A stretch of DNA of 27,154 nt from a virus. Location: positions 1 through 27,154 of the IMG/VR virus record IMGVR_UViG_3300049856_000216; one strand, 5' to 3'. Positions 19,574 to 27,154 of this stretch are shown in pieces; positions within the stretch are counted from its first letter, which is position 1; each line of letters begins with the position of its first letter. Position numbers and translations under genes: made by a program. Below the pieces are notes generated by a model. It was not told the origin of the DNA. It did not search any database and saw nothing but the letters and a program-made list of their open reading frames with translations.

Positions 19574-20410
19574 ATGACGGTACGATCTAGAGCAGACTTG
19601 CAAGCGGAGGCAGCGGTTATCGCGGCGGAGATCATAGCGGGCGCTAATACGGCCTCGCGCGTAGGCGGAGCAATTCGCGATCTGTCCGACTCGGTGGCGC
19701 TGAGTACAGACGTAACGCCCGTAGGTCTGGCGGCCAACAATACTCCGGCCAATGGCGATTTCCTGCGATATAGCACCGCTGCGGGTAGTGCGTACTGGGG
19801 CAGCAGTGCTGCCTACAATATTTCGTCGTTTGCGGCGGCATCCACGACCCTGATACAGGTATCAGCGTCGCTGGTAACGCCGGCGTTTACCGCAGCGCAT
19901 ACTGTGACACCGACTTCTCTGTCGCTGACAGACAGTGAGGGCACGGCAGCGCGGAACGTCGTCGGGACGCCCACGAGCTTTAGCAGTCTGGCTACGGCAA
20001 CCAAGAACGCTCCTAACGCTACGGTAGTGTTTACGCTAACCGGATCGGATGGCATATCGTCATCCGTCGCCACGCGTACGTTCACCTGGTGCCAGCTGGT
20101 CTACTGGGGCAGCGCAGTGCCCGCGGCGTTCAACGGAGCGTTTATACAGGCCCTGGGCAACAGTACCCTACAGACCACTGGCAACAAATCGTTCACGCTG
20201 GCCAGCGGTGCGACATCGCACAAGTATTTTGCATTCCCCACGCGACTGGGCACGGCAGCGGTCGTGATTGGCGGTTTTTCCTACAGCTGGACGGTGCAAT
20301 CGACAACGATCGCCGTGACGAACTCCAACGGGTACGTCGAAAACTACACGTTGATAGAAAACGAAAACCTCGGAGTTTCATCCGAAACAATCACGGTAAC
20401 GGTGAGCTAA
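19574..20410 (+). CDS. Tail fibre-like protein with the same N-terminal module
   Basis: 278 residues. SRADLQAEAAVIAAEIIAG, then ANTASRVGGAIRDLSDS, repeats the N-terminus of the upstream protein. Residues 60-278 are Ser/Thr/Ala-rich beta sequence (TPTSLSLTDSEGTAARNV, TVVFTLTGSDGISSSVATRTF, ENLGVSSETITVTVS), as in fibre domains or immunoglobulin-like repeats. It is expected on the virion tail and may touch the host surface. It starts 2 nt after the previous stop. Confidence 0.6.
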   Translation: MTVRSRADLQAEAAVIAAEIIAGANTASRVGGAIRDLSDSVALSTDVTPVGLAANNTPANGDFLRYSTAAGSAYWGSSAAYNISSFAAASTTLIQVSASLVTPAFTAAHTVTPTSLSLTDSEGTAARNVVGTPTSFSSLATATKNAPNATVVFTLTGSDGISSSVATRTFTWCQLVYWGSAVPAAFNGAFIQALGNSTLQTTGNKSFTLASGATSHKYFAFPTRLGTAAVVIGGFSYSWTVQSTTIAVTNSNGYVENYTLIENENLGVSSETITVTVS

Positions 20411-21553
20411 ATGGCCCTAAACACGAGCGCTGGTTTGGTGCCCACCGGGGGCGGGTCATGGGAAACGCATGATGCAACCTATGGCAAAGGCGGTTACCGC
20501 TCTGTTGCTGACGCTACGGCGCGCGACGCAATCCCGTCCGGTCGTCGAACGACAGGCATGCTTGTGCACCTGCAGTCGACCGGCGTTACCTACCGGATGG
20601 GCGCGGGGCTGACGAACGGAGATTGGACAATTGATAGCTCTGGGTCGGTTACCGCTGGCAACGGGCTCACCGGCACGACGGCTTTTGCCGTGCTGGCAAA
20701 TGGGACGAGCCTTGAGGTATCCGCGTCTGGCGTGCGGCGCACGGCCCTGACTGGCGCTGTTAGCGCTGCTGCAGGATCCAACGTTACCGCGTTTACCTCG
20801 GGAGCATTTGGGGCATTGCCGATCGTTACGTCCACCAGCGTTACGATCGCGTCGGGTACTGTCGCCAGCACGGGCGACTTGCGTACCGACAACTCGTTCG
20901 TATTTACCGGGCGCAATTCGTTCGGCGGAGTCGACGTCAATCTGATGAGTTTTGACGGGACTATCCCGCGGATCATTCTGGGGTCGGGCAACACCGGAGG
21001 TATGACCAGCTACATCTATCTAAATACTAGTGATGTAACTGTCGCCGTAGGCACAAATTCCATTTTGCAGGTCACGTCTACTGCGATCACTCCGCTAATC
21101 AATACGCTCGCATGGTCTGCGTCTGTCGTGACAGCGCCGATCGTGAGCCAGGCTAACAACACTGCCGGCAGCGGTACAGGGCAGCTGTTCACGCTACGTG
21201 CGCAGAGCTGCACGGGAGCCACCAGCAACGGTGGAGCATGCGACATAGGCCCCGGCGCAGGTACGACGGCGGGAGGATTGGGCCGCTGCATGAGCGGCGG
21301 CACTTCTGTGGGCGGCGGGGCGCAGCGCATCGCGTGGAACGACACAGGCATTGGTTTCTACACCACAGCGCCAGTGGCCCAGCCGACCGACATCGTAGCA
21401 CTTACGGACAGCACCACAGGCACTGCGGACAATACGGTTGCAGACGTTGGAGCGGCGTTCAACCAAGCAACGCTGAACAACAATTTTGCCGATCTGATCG
21501 CCAAGATTAACGGACTCCGCACTCGGCTTCGAACCCTCGGGTTGATGGCGTAA
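20411..21553 (+). CDS. Tail fibre protein
   Basis: 380 residues starting directly after the previous stop. The beginning (MALNTSAGLVPTGGGSWETH) and YRSVADATARDAIPSGRRT, then LVHLQSTGVTYRMGAG, are typical of the head of phage tail fibres. The middle is repetitive Thr/Ser/Gly beta structure. The end (GIGFYTTAPVAQPTDI, ALTDSTTGTADNTVADV, LNNNFADLIAKINGLRTRL) is the trimerising C-terminal motif seen in many fibres, in which a short coiled coil follows a GFFG-AP-like strand. It is likely a trimeric receptor-binding or supporting fibre. Overlaps the next ATG (TAATG). Confidence 0.7.
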   Translation: MALNTSAGLVPTGGGSWETHDATYGKGGYRSVADATARDAIPSGRRTTGMLVHLQSTGVTYRMGAGLTNGDWTIDSSGSVTAGNGLTGTTAFAVLANGTSLEVSASGVRRTALTGAVSAAAGSNVTAFTSGAFGALPIVTSTSVTIASGTVASTGDLRTDNSFVFTGRNSFGGVDVNLMSFDGTIPRIILGSGNTGGMTSYIYLNTSDVTVAVGTNSILQVTSTAITPLINTLAWSASVVTAPIVSQANNTAGSGTGQLFTLRAQSCTGATSNGGACDIGPGAGTTAGGLGRCMSGGTSVGGGAQRIAWNDTGIGFYTTAPVAQPTDIVALTDSTTGTADNTVADVGAAFNQATLNNNFADLIAKINGLRTRLRTLGLMA

Positions 21554-21978
21554 TGGCAAACTTGCGAAAAGTAGGTAATTTCGTTATCCCAGTGGACCAG
21601 CTTAGCGGCACCGAGTTGCGTCGCCAGATAATCGAATTTCAAGACAACGTTGCAATACTTGCAGCGCAGATCACTAGGGCCACAATGGCGGCCCTAGATG
21701 TGATCGAGCGGGATGCAGTTTCGGACGCGATGACTGTCGCTCCGGGGCAGTCCATCGGCATCGTGAGCACTGTCGCGCGCGTGCAACTGCTGCAACCTAG
21801 CGCCGCAGACGCGGGAAAATTCATTATGGTTTGCAAGGGGGCAGGCCCAGCAAGTAACACTGAGGTACTAGCGCCGAGCGGATCGCTCATCAACGGAGCC
21901 AGCTCATTCACGATCACAACGTCGGGCCTGTTGCAGCTAATTTTCTGCGATGGCGTCGACTACTGGGCCCAGACATAA
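21553..21978 (+). CDS. Small tail-associated protein
   Basis: 141 residues. A helical N-terminal third (TELRRQIIEFQDNVAILAAQ) is followed by a beta domain (SIGIVSTVARVQLLQPSA, FIMVCKGAGP, FTITTSGLLQLIFCDGVDYW). The C-terminal part resembles compact fibre-tip domains that end in a V-YW strand. No family is named with confidence. It lies between the fibre and the large tail gene, with no spacer on either side. Confidence 0.5.
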   Translation: MANLRKVGNFVIPVDQLSGTELRRQIIEFQDNVAILAAQITRATMAALDVIERDAVSDAMTVAPGQSIGIVSTVARVQLLQPSAADAGKFIMVCKGAGPASNTEVLAPSGSLINGASSFTITTSGLLQLIFCDGVDYWAQT

Positions 21979-24900
21979 ATGGCGCTCGATTCCGAAATCT
22001 TAGAGTTCCCGTTTACCGCGGGGCAAAACGAGGGCACCGACCGCACTGTTTTGCCAGTGGGTCAGTTCAGCTATTTGCAGAACGCGCGTTATCGTAGGAC
22101 TCAAAAACTAGGCAAGCGCAACGGTTATACGAGCCTAACGAGCCTAGATAGTAGCGGCCAGCCAATGGGCAGCGGAGGCGGCGTGTTGGCATGCCTGGGA
22201 CCGGAGTTCTGCGTCGTCGATGACCGGCTATATATTCGCGACGAGAGTGCCGGCAGCTGGCGTAGCAACAAGCCAACGTCCGGCTTCGTTGCCCCTCGGC
22301 TGCAGCGAATACTGCCAGACAGGTTCCCGCTATTCACGCCGCGGCCAATCATTAGGACGGCGGAGACTTCCTCAGCCAGTCAGCTGGTAAACGCAAGCAG
22401 CGCCTACACTATGGGTTACGTGTGGGCGGCTCAAACAACGTTGTTTTATGACGCGAGTTATCCGAGTAACACGTCATGGCGCACGCACATTGAAGCCATC
22501 GATCCGGAAACGGGCAGGACCATTTTTGCAACAGACGAAACGCTCGGCAGCGCTGCGTCGACAGACGTTCCGCAGTTGCAGCTATTCGCGCAGACCGATG
22601 GCTCGCTCGCGGTTGTGACAGACAATTTTAGTGCGGGTGTCAAAGATTTTTTGACAGTCTATCGGATCCCCTCGATAGCAGCGGGCCTGGGGTCGGGCTT
22701 CAGCGTGGCGTGTGAACAGTATGCGGTCGCAAAATACGCTGCACAGCCAAACGCGTTGCTGGTGGCATATGCCACGGCCAACACTCTGAATGTCGGCTGG
22801 GTAAATACGCTAACCGGGGTCGTTACGGTCCTGAACACGCTGGTTCACTATGCGGCAGTGACAAAGCTGAGCGTATTTGAGGCCGCTAACGGCGAAATAT
22901 GCATTGGCTACGATAGCAACGCCGGTTTCGACGTGCGTTGCCGGCTCCTAACTAGCGCCGGAGTCGTAATAAACGATGTGAGCGTGAAAGCTATCCTGGC
23001 AGACATTACTGCCCCGATCTTGTTTGTCGACGGCGCTACGGGCAGCGCGCGGAGGTATCGGATGGTCGGTCTATGGAAAACAGGAGTGGCCTGTTTAGAC
23101 GCTGACGTTACCGGTGCCATGTTTGTGGACTATGTGATCCAGGCCAACCTCTTCTGGAGTTCTCAGCCGTTCACGAGCGGCGGAAGAGTGTTTATTTGGG
23201 GGACTTTTTATGCGAATACTGGGCTAAACAGGTATGCGCTACTGCGCATACCCTCGCTCGAGGAATACCAGTACTCTACAGACCCCGGGCCGTTCCCGCT
23301 ACAAGCTACGGTCGATAATCTTGACGCGACATCGCTGAATAGCCAACTCGGCAACACTTCAGGCACTACGCTGCCGACTGTCACGAGCACCCCGCTTGGC
23401 CTAACCGCCATTCTGGGGGACGTAGCCAGTACGTACATCACGGCTGGGGGCATTCAATACCGCAGGACTTTTGCGCTGGTTAGCGTTTCCCGAGCAAGTG
23501 ATGGCGCGAGATATGCTCCATCATGTGTGGTGCCTGTGGCGCAGGGTCAATTTATCCCCGCTGCCCAGCCGATGTTTGTGCGTAGCTTTGGAGCGACGGA
23601 GGCGGGTTTCGTGGCTCTGCCGGGCTCGGATGGTACATTGACCGCGTCGGCAGGCGGGTCGCTTACGCCATCCTCGGCATACTCATATACAGCGGTATAT
23701 GTAGCGGATGGTGAGCGGAGCGCCCCGGCTGTGCCTGTGACAGTCACCCTGACGGCTGGGCAGTCTAGGGTAACTGTAGGGTTCCTTGTGAGCGATGTGG
23801 GCTACAAGCGAGGCGTCACGGTGCAGTTGTACCGGACAGCCGCAAATGGATCCCAGTTCTATTTTTTGACAGAGATCGCGTACTCGCCCGGAGACGCGCC
23901 GCCTATCATGTGGCTGGCGAGCGCCACAGGATTTGCGTCGCTGCTATTTGTGGATACGACCGCGGATAGCGTTATCATCCAGAATGAGGTGCTATACACG
24001 CAAATCGGGCAGGAGCTGGCAGCGGAACGCGCGCCGGCTTGCATGTTCGCTAACGTGGGTGGCGATCGGCTCTGGTGCGGAGGCGGATTTGAGCCGGCCG
24101 TAGTCACTGCGTCCAAGACTTTCATTCGTCGGCTGTTGCCAGAGTTCGCCGACGATGATGCATTTCGAGTCACGTTGCCCTCGCCTTGTACGGGGCTGGC
24201 CTGGTGCGACGGGCAAGTAGCTTTCACACAGGATGGCATTTACCTGATCAGCGGAGACGGGCCAGATGTTGCCGGCGTCGGCGATTTCACGGTCAGACGC
24301 CTGCCATTCAGCATTGGGTGCATTGATTGGCGCAGCATTGCCGTGTGTGACATCGGCGTGTTCTTTCAGTCTCCCCGCGGTCTGCACCTGCTGCCGCGTG
24401 GATTTGCGGCGCCCGTGGCCATGGACCAGGTGCTGAGCACGCTGGAGACCTACCCAGTCATCACGAGCGCACGAAGCGACTACAATTCAAGCGGCGGGGC
24501 CGACAACTCCGAGCAGTTGGTGCAATGGACGGCCGTTGCAGATGAGGCAGCCACATCGGGAGTCGTAATCACATTTGATGTACCGTACAGCTCATTTTCT
24601 GTAGACACATATGGCGCGGATTTCCCGGCTACGCTTCAGAGCGGATGGCAAGGCAACGCGGTGTTGGCTCCGTCGACGACAACTGTCGGGGCTAGTGGTG
24701 CCTCTAAATGGCATCCCTTCCGGGTGCGGGATAGCTCGTACGATGACAGTGGCCTAGCGATCGAGATGCGCGGCGTTACTGGCGACGTGCGCCCCTGGGG
24801 CCCCATGGGTCACGGTGTCGTTAATCGCGTCGGCCTGCTCGCGGAACTACGTAGCGCGGCATCAGTAGAGATTCAGGTCACTACTGACAGGGGGGTCGGT

Positions 24901-25134
24901 GTCAGTAACGCGCGAGTCTATACCGGCGTGGCGCCGGATCTAGTGGCCGGTGATACCGCTTATCTCGAGGCCCCGCTGGGCAATGTCGAACAGCGTGACG
25001 TTACGGCAACGCGGGTCGCTTTCCGTGAAAGCTCGACAAATGAAGGTGTCGCCATATTCGGGCTAAGTATTGAAAAACAGGCTCAAAACCAAGGCTGGCG
25101 CTTGCAAGCGCCGCGGGATCGGATAGGTAGCTAA
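21979..25134 (+). CDS. Large tail tube / nozzle-like protein
   Basis: 1051 residues. The start (EFPFTAGQNEGTDRTVLPVG, then FSYLQNARYRRTQKLGKRNGY) matches tail tubular B or stabilisation-type proteins of short-tailed phages, which open with a GxxxxxDxxxLPPG, LENxxxxxxGxLxKRxGY pattern. Beta-propeller-like repeats fill the centre, with an immunoglobulin-like segment around SAYSYTAVYVADGERSAPA. It probably forms the distal tail tube below the connector. There is no tape measure gene in the window, in keeping with a short tail. The gene starts right after the preceding TAA and abuts the next gene. Confidence 0.68.
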   Translation: MALDSEILEFPFTAGQNEGTDRTVLPVGQFSYLQNARYRRTQKLGKRNGYTSLTSLDSSGQPMGSGGGVLACLGPEFCVVDDRLYIRDESAGSWRSNKPTSGFVAPRLQRILPDRFPLFTPRPIIRTAETSSASQLVNASSAYTMGYVWAAQTTLFYDASYPSNTSWRTHIEAIDPETGRTIFATDETLGSAASTDVPQLQLFAQTDGSLAVVTDNFSAGVKDFLTVYRIPSIAAGLGSGFSVACEQYAVAKYAAQPNALLVAYATANTLNVGWVNTLTGVVTVLNTLVHYAAVTKLSVFEAANGEICIGYDSNAGFDVRCRLLTSAGVVINDVSVKAILADITAPILFVDGATGSARRYRMVGLWKTGVACLDADVTGAMFVDYVIQANLFWSSQPFTSGGRVFIWGTFYANTGLNRYALLRIPSLEEYQYSTDPGPFPLQATVDNLDATSLNSQLGNTSGTTLPTVTSTPLGLTAILGDVASTYITAGGIQYRRTFALVSVSRASDGARYAPSCVVPVAQGQFIPAAQPMFVRSFGATEAGFVALPGSDGTLTASAGGSLTPSSAYSYTAVYVADGERSAPAVPVTVTLTAGQSRVTVGFLVSDVGYKRGVTVQLYRTAANGSQFYFLTEIAYSPGDAPPIMWLASATGFASLLFVDTTADSVIIQNEVLYTQIGQELAAERAPACMFANVGGDRLWCGGGFEPAVVTASKTFIRRLLPEFADDDAFRVTLPSPCTGLAWCDGQVAFTQDGIYLISGDGPDVAGVGDFTVRRLPFSIGCIDWRSIAVCDIGVFFQSPRGLHLLPRGFAAPVAMDQVLSTLETYPVITSARSDYNSSGGADNSEQLVQWTAVADEAATSGVVITFDVPYSSFSVDTYGADFPATLQSGWQGNAVLAPSTTTVGASGASKWHPFRVRDSSYDDSGLAIEMRGVTGDVRPWGPMGHGVVNRVGLLAELRSAASVEIQVTTDRGVGVSNARVYTGVAPDLVAGDTAYLEAPLGNVEQRDVTATRVAFRESSTNEGVAIFGLSIEKQAQNQGWRLQAPRDRIGS

Positions 25135-27135
25135 ATGCCTAAGCTTTCCAAAGTAGCAGCAAGAACCTTTAGCGGCGCAGCCGCTGGGTCTGCGTTCGGG
25201 CCGTGGGGCACGGTCATCGGCGGAGGTCTTGGCGCTGTCTCCAGTTTTTTCGGCGATGATGAGGATGCATCGGCCCCCCCAGCGTACACGCCAGACCCAG
25301 ACAATTTTACCTTCGGTCTACGTCCATTTGTTGATGCCAACGGCGTAGTCCACCCGACGCCCGAAGAGCGGGCTGCCGCTACTGACGCCTGGAACAAAGC
25401 GAACCCGCCCGAAGAACTTGAGAAGCTAAACGCTCAAGCTGAGGAGTGGGACCGGCAACACCCGCCTACGCTGGTGCCTGATAACGGCGGAGGCGGAGAT
25501 GGCGCAGGGACTCCCACATATGTAGACCAGGGGCCGAACCCATTTAGGGAAAAAATCAACGGCATTAACGCGTCACACCCTGCAAATATTAAGGGCGGAA
25601 CAGACAACTTTGCGGCGCAACGTACGAGGCAAATAGTTGCGGACCAAAATACGCGCAAGAGCGTTGCCGACGCGGCGCTGACGCGTGGCGCGCCGCAAAT
25701 GGACGGCGCGGACGCAATCACGCAGGACCGCAGCGGCGGCATGGCATACCTGGACAACGCCGATTGGCAATCCAGGCAGGAGCAGCTACAGGCGCTTGGC
25801 GGGATCAAAGATTTCGCCAACGCTGCGGAGGGCCCGAGCGCCGCGCAGGCGCAGCTGCAAGCCGGCACGGATGCGGCCATGCGTCAGCAGTATGGCATGG
25901 CCAGAAGTCAGCGTGGTGGCGGTGGGGCGGCCTTGCGCAACGCGGCATTTAATGCGGCTGGCATCGAGGGCAACGCTGCTAATTCGGCGGCCATGTTGCG
26001 GGCGCAGGAAAATCAAGCGTACCGCGCGCGCCAATTGCAGGCGCTCGGGACCGCGCAATCCGGCGCGGCGCAGCTACGTGGCGCAGACATAGGCCTGGCG
26101 TCCACTCGGGCCGGTCAGGCAAACGTCGAGTCGGCTGATGTGAATAGATTCAACGAGGGCCAGCAAAAGATCCAGCAGGACACGGAGACGCAGAACCTAA
26201 ATGCTGCGCTGACGGGCAGGGCTCAAAGCGATGCTTTGTATCTAGGCGTGACCGATAAGATCCAGCGTGATGACGCTGAGCGCCACGCGCTGGCAGACAG
26301 TTCCACGGCTGGGTCTACGGCTTTCGAAGCTGCCAAGGCCGGCGCCGCCGGCCTACAGCTACGGGCAGACGCTGCAGCGCAGGCGCAGGAAAATCGCAAC
26401 GAAGAGAGAGACATCGGTCTGGCCAAAGGCGCAGCTGAAGCGGCGGCAACGCTGCTGCCGCCAAAAGACAAGCCCGGGGCCACGCCCGGGGCCACGCCCG
26501 CGGCGCCCCCGCCCCCTAAGCCGCCAGGCACACCGCCGACTGCTCCAACGGGCTCACAATCCAACGGCGGAGAGATCACTGAGAGTGATGTACGAGCCAA
26601 GCGCGACATCAAAAGGATCGAGGTGGCGCGCTCCCTGTCTGGGGGATTTGACATGCAGGGTCTTGACGCCGCGTCCGCTAGACTGTCTCAGGACAGTACG
26701 CGCTATCCGACCGTGGCGCCTGATATGCGACCGGCCAAGGGTTACGAGTATTCGTATAAGGACCCCGCGCGGTATGGAGAGGGCCGTTATGTTGGCCCTA
26801 TGGCGCAGGATCTGGAGCATATCCCGGGTGTCGTACGATCGGGCAAAAACGGCAATAAAACGATCGACGCCCCGCGTCTCACGCTTGCCAATACTGCAGC
26901 AGTAGGCGAGCAGCAGCGGCGACTAGACCGCCTGGAGCAGTTGACCGCACTACGCGGCCAACCCCCGCTCCGAGGAAGCGGATTTGTCAGACCGGAGCTA
27001 ACTATGCCAGACTTGCCGCAAGAGGCGCCGGCAATGTCCCCGACTGAATATCCGAGCATGCCGGAAGACACCAGATTTGCGCCGACACGGCGACAGCGCT
27101 TGCAGGCATTGGGCGGCCCTAGGAGCTTCTCCTAA
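25135..27135 (+). CDS. Ejection/internal virion-like protein with peptidase S74-like C-terminus
   Basis: 666 residues. Residues 10-40 are Gly/Ala-rich and mildly hydrophobic (FSGAAAGSAFGPWGTVIGGG, LGAVSSFFG), as at the start of phage ejection proteins. Residues 180-430 are long Ala/Gln/Arg helices with LQALG motifs. A Pro-rich linker contains two exact 12-bp units (26473-26496). Residues 483-610 resemble the S74 intramolecular chaperone: ESDVRAKRDIKRI with Ser484 at the expected self-cleavage place, GYEYSYKDPARYGEGRYVGP, MAQDLEHIPGVV, then a helix AVGEQQRRLDRLEQL. About 55 residues follow, ending RLQALGGPRSFS. S74 normally releases itself from trimeric fibres, so its presence on this type of protein is unusual. 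Confidence 0.65.
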   Translation: MPKLSKVAARTFSGAAAGSAFGPWGTVIGGGLGAVSSFFGDDEDASAPPAYTPDPDNFTFGLRPFVDANGVVHPTPEERAAATDAWNKANPPEELEKLNAQAEEWDRQHPPTLVPDNGGGGDGAGTPTYVDQGPNPFREKINGINASHPANIKGGTDNFAAQRTRQIVADQNTRKSVADAALTRGAPQMDGADAITQDRSGGMAYLDNADWQSRQEQLQALGGIKDFANAAEGPSAAQAQLQAGTDAAMRQQYGMARSQRGGGGAALRNAAFNAAGIEGNAANSAAMLRAQENQAYRARQLQALGTAQSGAAQLRGADIGLASTRAGQANVESADVNRFNEGQQKIQQDTETQNLNAALTGRAQSDALYLGVTDKIQRDDAERHALADSSTAGSTAFEAAKAGAAGLQLRADAAAQAQENRNEERDIGLAKGAAEAAATLLPPKDKPGATPGATPAAPPPPKPPGTPPTAPTGSQSNGGEITESDVRAKRDIKRIEVARSLSGGFDMQGLDAASARLSQDSTRYPTVAPDMRPAKGYEYSYKDPARYGEGRYVGPMAQDLEHIPGVVRSGKNGNKTIDAPRLTLANTAAVGEQQRRLDRLEQLTALRGQPPLRGSGFVRPELTMPDLPQEAPAMSPTEYPSMPEDTRFAPTRRQRLQALGGPRSFS

Positions 27136-27154
27136 TGGCCGGCGGGTATCTGAT
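27135..27154 (+). CDS. Start of a further gene, cut by the right edge
   Basis: The ATG at 27135 overlaps the preceding TAA (TAATG) and reads MAGGYL to the window end, with GGAGCTTCTCC upstream. Too short to identify. Confidence 0.45.

Noticed and set aside
26473-26496. Two exact 12-bp units (CCCGGGGCCACG) in the 666-residue gene
   Set aside because: They encode Pro-Gly-Ala-Thr in a Pro-rich linker; common slippage product, and not related to the left-end 12-bp array.
1-27154. tRNA genes, insertion sequences, integrase or attachment sites
   Set aside because: I saw no cloverleaf, transposase, integrase or duplicated core that would support any of these; a computed tRNA scan would be needed to exclude tRNAs fully.

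Overview
The window is a contiguous piece of a tailed double-stranded DNA phage or prophage genome with GC-rich coding DNA. The portal, head-to-tail connector and very large tail-tube-like protein, with no tape measure, sheath or major tail tube gene, point to a short-tailed (podovirus-like) virion. The host cannot be fixed from sequence alone. A DUF6745-type protein with its small partner and the winged-helix replication protein fit a high-GC host such as an actinobacterium or myxobacterium, but that is inference.

Layout. A divergent control region at about 3004-3094 separates two transcription units. Leftward (minus strand, 3003 to 1) lie a 503-residue protein joining a FEN-type 5' nuclease to a RecT-like annealing domain, a small partner protein, a DUF6745-like protein, and two consecutive copies (one cut by the window edge) of an unrecognised gene. 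That gene has a conserved 10-residue start (MRPNDLGPRM type) followed by tetrapeptide repeats made from a 12-bp minisatellite. Rightward, 3095-8213 carries replication, recombination and modification genes: a ribbon-helix-helix (RHH) regulator, a 15-codon relic of a Dam-type methylase, a beta-class DNA methyltransferase, a RuvC-like resolvase, a free-standing DnaA domain IV, a third copy of the repeat gene, a replication-initiation protein, a lysozyme-like protein and small zinc-ribbon or RHH proteins. A palindrome-rich non-coding stretch (8214-8451) precedes a block of very small genes (8452-9699) that ends in a 13-bp perfect hairpin. From 9807 to the right edge are virion genes: a terminase small subunit candidate, TerL, portal, scaffold, major capsid protein, small head proteins, connector, tail appendage proteins, a 1051-residue tail protein and a 666-residue protein with a peptidase S74-like C-terminus. 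A further gene starts at 27135.

How the parts fit. Almost every rightward gene overlaps its neighbour by ATGA, GTGA, TGATG or TAATG, so translation is probably coupled throughout. Genes inside operons usually have Shine-Dalgarno sequences. Four genes at probable transcript starts instead have TTGAC(A/G) 36-38 nt before the start codon and no visible ribosome site, which suggests leaderless mRNAs. The exonuclease-annealase fusion, RuvC and DnaA-IV/replication protein set suggest recombination-assisted replication. The least explained feature is the repeat-gene family, whose header abuts or overlaps the 3' end of another gene at all three sites.
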